Part shown: positions 45,177 to 54,214 of the stretch, one piece after another | Layout: each line of letters begins with the position of its first letter | How positions within the stretch are numbered: position 1 is the stretch's first letter | From: DASXZH01 sp963829965 | GTDB lineage: Bacteria; Armatimonadota; Fimbriimonadia; Fimbriimonadales; Fimbriimonadaceae | Assembly: GCA_963829965.1 (NCBI GenBank) | Contig: CAWHLK010000038.1 | Location: forward strand, 45,234-109,233 | Direction of reading: 5' to 3' | Length of the DNA: 64,000 nt | Program-made: the position numbers and the translations under genes | The notes under the pieces: generated by a model | The model's input: only the letters and a program-made list of their open reading frames with translations | Databases searched by the model: none | Told to the model about the DNA's origin: nothing

Positions 45177-48026
45177 GTGGTTGATTTGAGAACCGATCCC
45201 GATCCCCCTGAACTTTCAATCCGTTTGTTCGGTGAAGTTGTGGCGACCCTGCGGGGAGGTTTGGGCGTCCGGTTGCCATCTCGCCGTAGCGGGTGGCTTC
45301 TTGCCATGCTAGCTATGCGAAATGGTCGCCCGATTGAGCGTCAAGTGCTTGCGGGAATCCTATGGCCCGACAGCTCAGACGCGTGCGGCCTTCAAAACCT
45401 GCGGCAGGCACTGGTCTTTTTGCGTAAGTCCCTTGGCGCCCTAGGACAAGCGATTAGGACGGTTCGACCGAGGTCGCTGCTTCTGGAACCTTCGCCCGCA
45501 ATTTATGTCGACGTTCTTGATTTCGACTCCGCCATTCAAAACGGCACGATGGAATGTCTAGAACGGGCGGCCGGACTTTACGCAGGCCCCCTACTCGATG
45601 GGTGGGATGAGCCTTTTGCTATTGAACAGCGTGATGTTCGTTTACGCAGTTACATCGAGGCCCTGCAGCGACTGGGTTCGCACTATGCCTCACTCGAGGA
45701 TAACACCCGGGCAATCAAATATCTGCGCCTCGCGGCTGCAGCGGACCCTTATAGGGAGCCTGTCTTCCGGTCGCTGATGAACTGCCTGGCCAGGGCCGGC
45801 GAGGGCGCTGCCGCCCTCGAAACCTATCGCAGCCTTCGGCGCAGGCTGCGCAGTGATCTGCACGCGGAACCCGATTCCCAGACTGTTCAACTCTACCGGT
45901 CCATTCGTGGACTCGCCTCCAACCCCCCCAGCAAAGGGCGCGCCACCTCGATCCCAACACCGCTGACTACGCTCCACGGCCGGGGAAATGAGATTAGGGA
46001 AATCAGGGCCCTTTTGGAACGGTGCCGTTTGGTGACGTTGACCGGCTCTGCCGGCGTAGGAAAAACCCGTCTCGCCATTGCTGTGGCGGACCTGTTAAGA
46101 AACTCATTTCTGGACGGGATTCGGTTCGTCGATTTGGCGCCAGTCCAGGATCCGTCTACCATCGTTCCCACGATTGCCTCGGTTTTGGAAATCCAGGAGC
46201 GACCTGGCCATTCCCTGCTTGAAACACTGGTCGCAAAGATATCTGATCTGGAAATGATGATCCTCTTGGACAACTGCGAGCATTTGACGGAGGCCGTTTC
46301 CGAAATCGTCGAAGCCCTTGTGGCAGGTTCTCCCGGTCTCCATATCCTTGCAACGAGCCGCCACTCGATCGGCGTTGTTGGGGAGTTCGTTTGGCGCGTA
46401 CCTTCACTTCGCACACCCGACGCGGGCCCACCTCGCATCGAGGCCTCACCCTCGCGTCGTGAGTCCCTGCTCGAGGCGGACTCTGTGCGGCTCTTCCTAG
46501 AGTGGTCCCGATGCGACATGGACCGTAACGGCGGCCCGTCCTTGGCAGATTTAGAAACGATCGGCTCGATTTGCCGTCGACTGGACGGTATTCCCTTGGC
46601 AATTGAGCTAGCAGCGTCACGAATGAATGTGCTGTCCGCATCTCAGATTGAGTCGCGCCTTAAAGATCGCTTTTCAATTCTGGCCCGTAGTAACGTGGCG
46701 CAAACCCGGCATAGCACAATGTGGGCCGCGATTCAATGGAGTTGGGATATGTTGCCCGAAGCTGAGCGCAGCCTGGCGATGGCATTGAGCGTTTTCCGGG
46801 GCGGATGTTCCCTTGAGGCTATCGAGGCCGTGTTGCCCCCAGGCCTCGGGGGCCAACTGGCTCTGGATCTTGTCGCGAGCCTCGTGGACCGCTCGCTGCT
46901 CAACGCAAAGAACCAACCAGGAAACGAACACTTTGTCATGCTCGAATCCATCCGCCAATTCGCCGAGGAGCGCTTGAGGGAGCGGGGCGAACTGGACCTG
47001 GCTATGGATAGGCACCGCGATTATTTTCTTGTTTGGGCCGAAGAGGGCGCTTCCGCACTTAATGGTCCCCGCGAGAAGGAGTGGTTTAACCAGTTAGAGA
47101 ACGAGCATGACAACTTGCGCGCGGCATTAGACCACTGTCATCGACAGCGCAACCTTGATAAGGCTCTTCGCCTTTCGCTGAAGTTGGCCCGCTTTTGGGA
47201 TACTCACGGACACTTGAACGAGGGGCGGCTTCGTTTGGAAGAAGCTCTAGACCTGGCTTCGGGGGTGCCGGTGACTCCTTTTATTGCCGGCGCCCTCACC
47301 CATGCGGGATGGATGGCCACGATGCAAGGCGACTGCATTCCTGCCCGCGACTACTTCGAGCGAGCCTTGGAATTCATCCGGGAAGAGGGAAATGCTCTGT
47401 CCACAGCCAAGGTGCTGATGGGCCTCGGCGGGGCAATGGCCTATTCAGGCGACTATCCGGGTGCCCAGTCTAAGTTCGAGGAGGCTCTGACAATATACCG
47501 TGAACTTGACCGCCCCATTGGCGTCGCGACCGCCTTAAGCAACCTCGGAGAAGTTGCGCTTTACAAAGGAGAAACCGAAGCGGCAATCAATTACGAGCAA
47601 AGCGTTGCGACTCATCAGGCGGTGGGTGGGGCCCACTTCGAGGCCCTTGGACAAAGTCTTTGCAACCTGTCTCTGGCGGTCTTTCGACGGGGCGATTATA
47701 GTAAGGCTCGGGACCTGGTCTGCTCTTCCCTCCGGTGCTTTGGGGACGGCGAAGTGGTGGTCGCCACTCCTGGCGCCCTCAACATGCTTGCCGTTGTATG
47801 CGCTCACTATCACGAGTGGTACCGTGCTGCCCGCTTGCTGGGCGCGGCTGAAGGGCTGGCCAACTCCCAAGGCTTGCCGACAACAATTCTGCTTGATCGG
47901 GAACTGGCCACTGCAACCGCCGGGGCAAGAGTTGCTCTCGGAACCCCACGATTTGATTCTGTGTTCGATTTTGGGCGCCATATGACGGTGGGGGAAGCCT
48001 TGGCGGCTGCCTTCAACCCTGGCTAG
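45177..48026 (+). CDS. BTAD-ATPase-TPR transcriptional regulator (AfsR-like), 949 aa
   Basis: Order of domains: winged helix at about residues 10-100 (ILWPDSSDACGLQNLRQALV gives the LWP/LRQ pattern), BTAD helical repeat at 105-250 (AGLYAGPLLDGWDEPFAIEQ, YREPVFRSLMNCLARAGEG), NB-ARC-type ATPase with Walker A GSAGVGKTRLA at about 287 and Walker B MMILLDNCEH at about 360, and TPR repeats from about 630 to the end. Such proteins activate transcription when a ligand or partner relieves the ATPase. Start GTG 45177 has GAGG 9 bases upstream. It is divergent from the paralog operon, so it may control those exported genes; this is inference. Confidence 0.88.
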   Translation: MVDLRTDPDPPELSIRLFGEVVATLRGGLGVRLPSRRSGWLLAMLAMRNGRPIERQVLAGILWPDSSDACGLQNLRQALVFLRKSLGALGQAIRTVRPRSLLLEPSPAIYVDVLDFDSAIQNGTMECLERAAGLYAGPLLDGWDEPFAIEQRDVRLRSYIEALQRLGSHYASLEDNTRAIKYLRLAAAADPYREPVFRSLMNCLARAGEGAAALETYRSLRRRLRSDLHAEPDSQTVQLYRSIRGLASNPPSKGRATSIPTPLTTLHGRGNEIREIRALLERCRLVTLTGSAGVGKTRLAIAVADLLRNSFLDGIRFVDLAPVQDPSTIVPTIASVLEIQERPGHSLLETLVAKISDLEMMILLDNCEHLTEAVSEIVEALVAGSPGLHILATSRHSIGVVGEFVWRVPSLRTPDAGPPRIEASPSRRESLLEADSVRLFLEWSRCDMDRNGGPSLADLETIGSICRRLDGIPLAIELAASRMNVLSASQIESRLKDRFSILARSNVAQTRHSTMWAAIQWSWDMLPEAERSLAMALSVFRGGCSLEAIEAVLPPGLGGQLALDLVASLVDRSLLNAKNQPGNEHFVMLESIRQFAEERLRERGELDLAMDRHRDYFLVWAEEGASALNGPREKEWFNQLENEHDNLRAALDHCHRQRNLDKALRLSLKLARFWDTHGHLNEGRLRLEEALDLASGVPVTPFIAGALTHAGWMATMQGDCIPARDYFERALEFIREEGNALSTAKVLMGLGGAMAYSGDYPGAQSKFEEALTIYRELDRPIGVATALSNLGEVALYKGETEAAINYEQSVATHQAVGGAHFEALGQSLCNLSLAVFRRGDYSKARDLVCSSLRCFGDGEVVVATPGALNMLAVVCAHYHEWYRAARLLGAAEGLANSQGLPTTILLDRELATATAGARVALGTPRFDSVFDFGRHMTVGEALAAAFNPG

Positions 48027-48188
48027 GCCGCGTTACATGCCTGCATGGACAATAGACGCTTTCCCCTGAGTAACGCTGCCGCGAGTAGCCTTTTTGCTCC
48101 CATTCCTCAATATTAACACCCTTGGCGTCTTATTGCGCCTTTGCAGTTGAGGAGCAACGCGGAAGGTTAGGGATGTCACAATCAGCGA

Positions 48189-50225
48189 ATGCTAGCTCTC
48201 ACTGCGTTCGTCGTGCTGACATCGGTTCGATCCCAAGGTATGTCGGCCGAGGCGACATTCTTGCGTTCTCACATCGATCCTTCAGTCAGTCCGGGAGACG
48301 ATTTTTATTCCTACTCCATGGGCGGCTGGTTCAAGAAGAACCCGATTCCGGCGAACGAGTCGCGTTGGGGCATCGGCAACTTGATGCGCGATCAAATCTA
48401 TGCTCAATTGCGTTCCATCGATGAAGCCGCCGCCGGCCGAAAAAACCCGGTTGGGTCGGACGCGCAGAAAGTCGGCGACTTCTGGGCCACGGGAATGGAT
48501 GCTGATAAGGCCGAGAGACTTGGCTTGCAACCGCTGAAGCCACTGCTGGACGAGATCGCTAATGCGCAAACCCCCGCGGATTGTTTCAAGGCGGGAATTG
48601 ATGTGCAGAAGGTGGGCGTGGACGCGTTTTTTGGAGTCGAGATCGCGCCGGACGAGAAGAAGAGCGACCTCATGGCAGTGTATCTCGGGCAGGGCGGATT
48701 GGGGCTGCCAGACAAGGACTTCTATTTCAACAAGGACGCCGGAGTGGCCAAGGTGCGCGATGCGTATCCAGCGTATATCCAACAGATTCTGGAGCTTGCC
48801 CAATCGGTTGAGCCCCAACAAGGAGGGGACGAAAAAGACTTTGCCGCGTCGGCGGCAAACGTGGTTGCCTTTGAAACCGCACTCGCCAAAGTAAGCCGAG
48901 CTCTGGAAGACACGCGCGACCCCGAAAGCAACTATCACAAGATGCCGGTCGAAGAGGTCAAAACCTCGCTCACGCCCAACATCGATTGGGCCGAGACCTT
49001 TGGGACGTTGGGCTTGAAGCCGACGACACTCATTGTTGGCCAGCCGGAATTCTTCAAAGGGCTTGACTCGCTCTTGGCTTCGACCTCGCCGGAGACCCTT
49101 CGCGACTACTTGCGCCTCCATTTGATCCATGGCTTCGCGGCGTATCTGAACCAGAAGGCGGTGGACATCGACTTCCATTTTTGGAACGAGGTGGTCAATG
49201 GCCAGAAGGTGCAGCAGCCGCGCTGGAAGCGGGTTTTGTCAGCGGAGAATGAGTCCATCGGCATGATCCTTGGGCGGCTCTTTGTAAAGAACTACTTCCC
49301 GCCTGCAACCAAGGCCCGGTACGCCGAGTTGGTCGAGATGTTTCGCAAATCCTACGGCAACCGAATTCGGAGGTTAACCTGGATGAGTCCGGGGACCAAG
49401 GCCAAGGCGCTGGTGAAGCTGGCAGCGCTTGGCAAAAAGGTGGGCTATCCGGACAAGTGGAAGGACTACTCGAAGCTGGTTGTGGGCACGAACTCCTATT
49501 GCGAGAATATGATGAACTCCAACCACTGGCAGTTCCAGGATGAGGTTTCCAAGTTCGGCAAGCCAGTCGATCACACCGAGTGGGACATCACGCCGCAGAC
49601 GTTTGACGCCTATTACGACCCAACCAAGAACGAGATCGTTTTGCCGGCGATTAGCTTGATGATCCCGGGCTTGCCGCCTGCCGAAGTGGACGACGCGGTG
49701 ATGATGGGCAACACGGCCGGTTGGGTTGGCCACGAAATGACGCACGGCTTCGACGACCAGGGCCGCCAATTCGACCCGAAGGGAAATTTGAAGGACTGGT
49801 GGACGAAAGAAGATGCCGCGAAGTTCAAGGCAAGAGCGGACGTGATGGTCCGCGAGTTCAATGCCTTTATGCCCCTGCCGGGCATGCACATCAACGGCAA
49901 GGCCACACTGGGTGAGAACATAGCCGACTACGGCGGGATTCTGATTGGTCTTGATGCCTTTAAGCAGAGCGCCACTTACCGGAGCGGCCGGAAGATTGGC
50001 GGCTTTACGCCTTTGCAGCGTTATTTCCTGGGTTATGCGGTGGGCTGGATGGAAGAAGACCGGCCCGAGGTCATTCGGCGGGAGTTGCTGAGCGACGTTC
50101 ATTCGCCTGCGAAATACCGGGTGATTGGCCCTTTGTCAAACATCCCTGATTTCTACCAGGCGTTTGGCGTAAGGCCGGGCAAGCCGATGTGGCGCGCGCC
50201 GAAGGATAGGGTCGAGATTTGGTAG
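48189..50225 (+). CDS. M13 family metallopeptidase (neprilysin/PepO-like)
   Basis: M13 peptidases are zinc enzymes that cleave short peptides, usually outside the cytoplasm. The zinc site HEMTH starts at His515 (GHEMTHGFDDQG) and the third ligand is Glu576 in GENIADYGG. The N-terminal domain has the usual DFYSYSMGGWFKKNPIPANE. The N-terminus (MLALTAFVVLTSVRSQG) acts as a signal peptide, so the enzyme is periplasmic or exported. It is 678 residues, full-length, with typical C-terminus (RVIGPLSNIPDFYQAFGVRP). No Shine-Dalgarno or TANNNT is clear before its ATG. It is not in an obvious operon. Confidence 0.93.
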   Translation: MLALTAFVVLTSVRSQGMSAEATFLRSHIDPSVSPGDDFYSYSMGGWFKKNPIPANESRWGIGNLMRDQIYAQLRSIDEAAAGRKNPVGSDAQKVGDFWATGMDADKAERLGLQPLKPLLDEIANAQTPADCFKAGIDVQKVGVDAFFGVEIAPDEKKSDLMAVYLGQGGLGLPDKDFYFNKDAGVAKVRDAYPAYIQQILELAQSVEPQQGGDEKDFAASAANVVAFETALAKVSRALEDTRDPESNYHKMPVEEVKTSLTPNIDWAETFGTLGLKPTTLIVGQPEFFKGLDSLLASTSPETLRDYLRLHLIHGFAAYLNQKAVDIDFHFWNEVVNGQKVQQPRWKRVLSAENESIGMILGRLFVKNYFPPATKARYAELVEMFRKSYGNRIRRLTWMSPGTKAKALVKLAALGKKVGYPDKWKDYSKLVVGTNSYCENMMNSNHWQFQDEVSKFGKPVDHTEWDITPQTFDAYYDPTKNEIVLPAISLMIPGLPPAEVDDAVMMGNTAGWVGHEMTHGFDDQGRQFDPKGNLKDWWTKEDAAKFKARADVMVREFNAFMPLPGMHINGKATLGENIADYGGILIGLDAFKQSATYRSGRKIGGFTPLQRYFLGYAVGWMEEDRPEVIRRELLSDVHSPAKYRVIGPLSNIPDFYQAFGVRPGKPMWRAPKDRVEIW

Positions 50226-50292
50226 TTTCGGGCTGAAGCGGATGGAGAAGTTGATGCGGCCCATGAAAGTTCGCCTTTCTGCGGGTTAACTT

Positions 50293-50298
50293 TACAAT
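50293..50298 (+). promoter_or_regulatory. -10-like TACAAT, 6 bases before the start at 50305
   Basis: TANNNT in the position expected for leaderless transcription of the HEPN-like gene. Confidence 0.45.
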
Positions 50299-50304
50299 GG
50301 CGAA

Positions 50305-50664
50305 ATGACCTGGGAAGAAATAGCTAAAGAGCAACGCGCAGCGGCGCAGAGATTAGTCGTCCCCGAGGGTGTCTATCCCAGAGCTGCTTGCAGTCGAGCG
50401 TATTGTGCCGCCTATGCGTTGCTCGCGAGCCTCGCTCCCGCCGATATGACGTTCCCGCAAGGTTGGAAAAACCCGGCTCACCATCAACTGCCCGAGATCA
50501 TCCGTCACTTGAATCGGATTGATCGCGCTGAACTGGAAGAGCTAGTGAACCGATTGGTGACCTCCAGAGTAGATGCGGACTACGGGGTTGGAAAATCCGT
50601 ATCTGCAGTTGAAGCCAAAGAGCGGGTCCGAGACTGTGCCGAACTCTTTCACCGGCTCCGGTAA
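50305..50664 (+). CDS. HEPN-like domain protein, 119 aa
   Basis: The small helical protein has ACSRAYCAAYALLASLAP at about residues 29-46 and LPEIIRHLNRIDRAELEELV, a layout like HEPN domains, often RNases or their relatives. The catalytic Rx4-6H motif is not clearly present (KNPAHHQLPE contains the nearest histidines), so activity is uncertain. It is followed 9 bases after its stop by a small gene, a pair arrangement common for toxin-antitoxin modules. No nucleotidyltransferase partner is next to it. I am unsure of the family; it may be a general helical protein. Confidence 0.45.
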   Translation: MTWEEIAKEQRAAAQRLVVPEGVYPRAACSRAYCAAYALLASLAPADMTFPQGWKNPAHHQLPEIIRHLNRIDRAELEELVNRLVTSRVDADYGVGKSVSAVEAKERVRDCAELFHRLR

Positions 50665-50667
50665 ATT
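50662..50667 (+). promoter_or_regulatory. -10-like TAAATT, 6 bases before the start at 50674
   Basis: The hexamer overlaps the TAA stop of the HEPN-like gene and ends 6 bases before the ATG. It would give the second gene its own leaderless message, but overlap with the stop codon makes chance more likely. Confidence 0.3.
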
Positions 50668-50673
50668 TTGACA

Positions 50674-50922
50674 ATGACGGCGCAACAAGTTATTCAAGAG
50701 GTCAAGAGCAGGCTTGCCAACATTGACGTTCGCTTGCGGTTCGATGTCATTGAGTCGGCCGTTCGAGAAGATAACGAATGGTGGTACGTGCCGGTCATTC
50801 CGGAAATGAGCGACGGCCGATTGGCGGCCCGCGACTTTTCGGTTAATGTGCTTGCCGGGGTAGAAACTAAACTCTTTACGGACCTGGGCATTAACGTTCT
50901 CTTTGTTCCCGCGACGAGATAG
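50674..50922 (+). CDS. Small hypothetical protein, partner of the HEPN-like gene
   Basis: The 82-residue product (ATG 50674; the frame is open to TTG 50668) reads QQVIQEVKSRLANIDVRL and NEWWYVPVIPEMSDGRLAAR, a compact alpha/beta protein of unknown family. It contains no signal peptide or membrane segment. The 9-base spacing from the HEPN-like gene suggests one operon, possibly a toxin-antitoxin or regulatory pair. I cannot assign a function, and whether it is the antitoxin is a guess. Confidence 0.45.
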   Translation: MTAQQVIQEVKSRLANIDVRLRFDVIESAVREDNEWWYVPVIPEMSDGRLAARDFSVNVLAGVETKLFTDLGINVLFVPATR

Positions 50923-50972
50923 CTTGGATTGACGCTGGGCATCCTGTTAACCTCGGGCACTCCACATGGCGA

Positions 50973-50978
50973 TAGACT
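50973..50978 (+). promoter_or_regulatory. -10-like TAGACT, 6 bases before the start at 50985
   Basis: TANNNT in the position expected for leaderless transcription of the gene at 50985, with no Shine-Dalgarno. Confidence 0.4.
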
Positions 50979-50984
50979 ATTTTC

Positions 50985-51854
50985 ATGCCGCCCACGAAGA
51001 CCCCATGCAGGATCGAGGGCATCGTCGCCGCCGAAGCCAACCGGGCGGTGATCTTTCGCCGTGGGCCGAACCGGTTCTGGCAGCAGCTTGTTTGGGATTT
51101 GGATTCTGACAGGGTGATTCCTGGCCATTGGCTTAAAGGAATGGTCCGAGTACCTCGATGTGACGTGACTCGCGATGGTCGGTATCTGGTGCTATGTGCC
51201 AACAATTACGCCAACATCTGGAAGCCCCATAAGACTCCGCCTGGTCTTCCCGAATACAGATCAAGTGGGTGGACTGCCATTTGCCGCCCGCCATTCTACA
51301 CGGCCTTGGCTCTCTGGTTTAGTGGTGACTCATGGTTTGGAGGCGGCATTTGCAACGGAAACCGCGAGATCTGGCTAAACAGCCACTCTTCATGGGAAGA
51401 GCACATCGCGCCGGCGGGTCCAGTTGCGGTTCGGCATAAGGATTCCCTCAGTTCATGGGATGAGCCAATTTTCACGATGCGCCAGGAAAGGCATGGATGG
51501 GTGCATAAACGTGAACTTGTGGTTGGAGATAAAAACCCAAACCATGAACAGGCAATACATGCCTTAATGGCAATGCGAAGCGACCCGAAACAGGTTTGGC
51601 ATGAGGAAGTTTGGGTACATGCTCAGCCCCATCCCATCACGATCACTTCGGGAAAGAACATCGCGCCTGGAAAGTGAAACACAACCAGATCCAATGGCTG
51701 GATGTGGACGCGGCCGGGCGGCCCGATCTTTGGAGAGCACGGGTGCCTGTGGGCGTGGCTCGGCTTTCCCGACGGCGAGCCGAAGATGATCGCCGATCTG
51801 AACGAGAACAAGTTCGAGGCAATTCCATCGCCCGCCTGGGCGCGCGAATGGTGA
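50985..51854 (+). CDS. Hypothetical protein (two frameshifts), about 289 aa
   Basis: The first frame ends at 51677 in TSGKNIAPGK, but at about 51645 another frame continues HFGKEHRAWKVKHNQIQWLD, and near 51717 a third gives GPIFGEHGCLWAWLGFPDGE and FEAIPSPAWAREW with the stop at 51854. The joined protein has no signal peptide. The blocks FRRGPNRFWQQLVWDLDSD and VTRDGRYLVLCANNYANIW look like WD40- or propeller-type strands, but I do not recognise a family. Neighbours give no hint: the HEPN-like pair lies upstream and a tandem repeat downstream. Confidence 0.45.
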
Positions 51855-51900
51855 GGAGGAAGCCTAATTGGAGTGCTCGGACGTGCCAGTCGTGAGCCTG

Positions 51901-52055
51901 TCGAAGGGCTTGTCCTTGAGCGCAGTCGAAGGGCTTGTCCTGAGCGCAGTCGAAGGGCTTGTCCTGAGCGCAGTCGAAGGGCTTGTCCTGAGCGCAGTCG
52001 AAGGGCTTGTCCTGAGCGCAGTCGAAGGGCTTGTCCTGAGCTCTGTCGAAGGGGC
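51901..52055. repeat. 24-bp tandem repeat, six copies plus a partial one
   Basis: Each unit begins TCGAAGGGCTTGTCC and ends TGAGCGCAG. Copies start at 51901, 51926, 51950, 51974, 51998 and 52022, with a broken seventh at 52046. The first copy has one extra T. A related sequence in inverted orientation (CCTTCGACTGC, CTCAGGAC) lies near 52129-52150. Similar units occur as dispersed intergenic elements in other bacteria, from memory. The whole stretch 51855-52192 has no gene. Confidence 0.9.
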
Positions 52056-52192
52056 CGCGCTTTGTTAGGCGCAGGCTTGCCTGCACAACCCATGAACGGC
52101 GCCCGACTCGGTATTTCCGGAACATTCGGCCCCTTCGACTGCCTCAGGACGCTCAGGGGCGAAACGTGACAAAGCGCGGCACTCCAAATCGC

Positions 52193-54172
52193 CTACGGCG
52201 AAGGGAACGCAGGCGGCATCAAACTCCACCGAGATCGCCATGGCGCTCCTTTTGGGTCCATGGGTTTGAAGCCCAAGAGAAGGGCGGGGCTTGTTGGCTT
52301 TAGGCGGAAATCGTCTTTTTCGGGCGCCACAAAGAGGGGGTCTTCAAAGAGAGAGTGTTGGTCCATGCCGCGTTTTTGCCATTGTTCAACGCTTTGATCA
52401 AGGAACTTGATTGGCTGGCCGTCGGTTCGCCAGAAAAGATTGTGGTCGGATGCGAAGCCAGTCCCCGTCCAGTTGCTCCACAGAAGCGGCGTGCCTTTCC
52501 AATAGACGATGTTGTTCTGAAACGTAAAGCTGAGATGGTCCTCGGCGCGGGTTCGGGCTAACTGCGCCTCGCCTGCATTAGCAAGGATATTCCGCCGGAT
52601 CACATTGTTCTTCCCATAATGCTGGTGGAAGCTTTCGCGGCTGCAGCGGTACACGATGTTGTCTTCCATCGTCACGTCCGTGCTGCCTTCGTCCAGATAC
52701 AGTCCCCATCCGCCGTAATCGAAGCTCTGCACGTCGTGGATCCGGTTGCCGCTAATCACGGTTCCAGGGTCCACGCCCAGGTGATATATTCCACCCATAT
52801 CGCTCAAAACGCCCCGCCCGATGTCATGAATGTGGTTGCCGACAACCCGGTTGTCATGGGTGTTGGTTGCGGCGTAGCCCCAACTCCAGCCTAGACTAAC
52901 GCCGGTGTACGTGAAGTCAGCGATTTCGTTGCCCTCGATCAGGTTCTCGGGAGATTGACCGATCCACACACCCACACCGGCCGGGTGCACCCGCCCGCCA
53001 CCCGCGATGACATTGTTGGTAACGTGGACACCCTTGGTAAGGGTGGAGTCGTCGTCCTTCTTGGTCATCAGCCCGACCTTGACTCCGCCCGCTCCGAGAT
53101 CGATAATGCGACCGTCTTGGAAGCTCACGTTTTGCGCGTTGTCGGCGACTTCAAGTCCGTAGCCACCGGTTTCCGTAATGGTGCAATCCTTGAAGGAAAC
53201 GTTCCGCGCGTTCTGCACGAAAACCGCTCCTCCGAGGTCCGCCTCAGCCTGGGGAAAGATGCGGCCCGTATCCGGTATGGTCCAAGCCGAATGGGCGAAT
53301 GTGATGCCCTTGATTGCCAAGTCATGAACCGGTTGGGCCGTTGTTCCTTCAACTTTTACGACCGCTTCAAAGCACGGAACAACTGCCTGCTCCGGGTTCT
53401 GACCCGGGAGAGGAATCAGGCTGACTTCACGAGTTTGGCTATCGAAATAGAACTGTCCGGGGCGATTGAGGGCTTCCTTGACATTTTCGATCAGGTACCG
53501 CGCGCCCTTTCTGACAAGCCCCCAATCAGCCGCTTGTGTGTTGCCGGCAAAGTGGACAACGTTGGTTCCCGCATCCACGCTTGCCACCGGCAAGCGGCTG
53601 ATTTCCCAGTTGTGAAAGATCACAGTTTCCACACGGTTGAGATTTACCCAATTCGGCTTGAAAGTGCTGGCCTCAGCGACCATCGCCGAATCGCCTTTGG
53701 TCGTACGGTCCGGACTCGGAACGATATCGGCCACATGGAAGTAGCCGGTTTCTGGAAGCCTCGGCCGGTCGTATCGCTTGTTTCCAATAAATAGCTGATT
53801 GACCGGGAAGACGCCAGGGACTTTGCATACGAATCGGTCGCCTTCCCTTCGCCAGCCGGTGAGCGGCACCCCTCCGCTTATGACTGGCTTCTCAGAATGG
53901 TAGGCGCTGATCTCGGTGGCAACGCCGTTGCTGCCTGATACATTGGCGTTAATCTCCAGCGGATTTTGAAGGTAGTAAGAACCGCCACGCAACTGAACCG
54001 CAACAGATCCTTCGAATCCCCGTTCCCGAAAGGTCACTGCTTCGCTGAGAGCACGGTCAATCGTTCGAAACGGCGCGCGCAATGTCCCCGGGTTCTGATC
54101 CCCGCCTTGCGGCGACACATACAGAACCATGACGACCTTGGTTGCCAGAGATAAACACGCACTTAACAGCAT
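52193..54172 (-). CDS. Exported right-handed parallel beta-helix protein (possible glycosidase or polysaccharide lyase)
   Basis: The 659-residue product starts with a signal peptide (MLLSACLSLATKVVMVLYVS). Repeated coils include VSFKDCTITETGGYGLEVAD, VTNNVIAGGGRVHPAGVG, NLIEGNEIADFTYTGVSLGW, NRVVGNHIHDIGRGVLSDMG and DVTMEDNIVYRCSRESFHQH, a classic parallel beta-helix. The order N-terminal YVSPQGGDQNPGTLRAPFRT, helix, then C-terminal strand SLFEDPLFV is as in GH141-like or pectate-lyase-like exported enzymes. Being last in the uronate operon suggests it acts on pectin or a uronic-acid polysaccharide outside the cell. No specific catalytic residue can be named from sequence alone. Confidence 0.7.
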   Translation of the reverse strand: MLLSACLSLATKVVMVLYVSPQGGDQNPGTLRAPFRTIDRALSEAVTFRERGFEGSVAVQLRGGSYYLQNPLEINANVSGSNGVATEISAYHSEKPVISGGVPLTGWRREGDRFVCKVPGVFPVNQLFIGNKRYDRPRLPETGYFHVADIVPSPDRTTKGDSAMVAEASTFKPNWVNLNRVETVIFHNWEISRLPVASVDAGTNVVHFAGNTQAADWGLVRKGARYLIENVKEALNRPGQFYFDSQTREVSLIPLPGQNPEQAVVPCFEAVVKVEGTTAQPVHDLAIKGITFAHSAWTIPDTGRIFPQAEADLGGAVFVQNARNVSFKDCTITETGGYGLEVADNAQNVSFQDGRIIDLGAGGVKVGLMTKKDDDSTLTKGVHVTNNVIAGGGRVHPAGVGVWIGQSPENLIEGNEIADFTYTGVSLGWSWGYAATNTHDNRVVGNHIHDIGRGVLSDMGGIYHLGVDPGTVISGNRIHDVQSFDYGGWGLYLDEGSTDVTMEDNIVYRCSRESFHQHYGKNNVIRRNILANAGEAQLARTRAEDHLSFTFQNNIVYWKGTPLLWSNWTGTGFASDHNLFWRTDGQPIKFLDQSVEQWQKRGMDQHSLFEDPLFVAPEKDDFRLKPTSPALLLGFKPMDPKGAPWRSRWSLMPPAFPSP

Positions 54173-54214
54173 TATAAGAAGGGCTAAAGCCTACCTATCG
54201 TTTACGCCTTACCC

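Noticed and set aside
51901..52055. CRISPR-like regular repeats
   Set aside because: The units are contiguous 24-mers with no spacers between them, so this is a simple tandem array.
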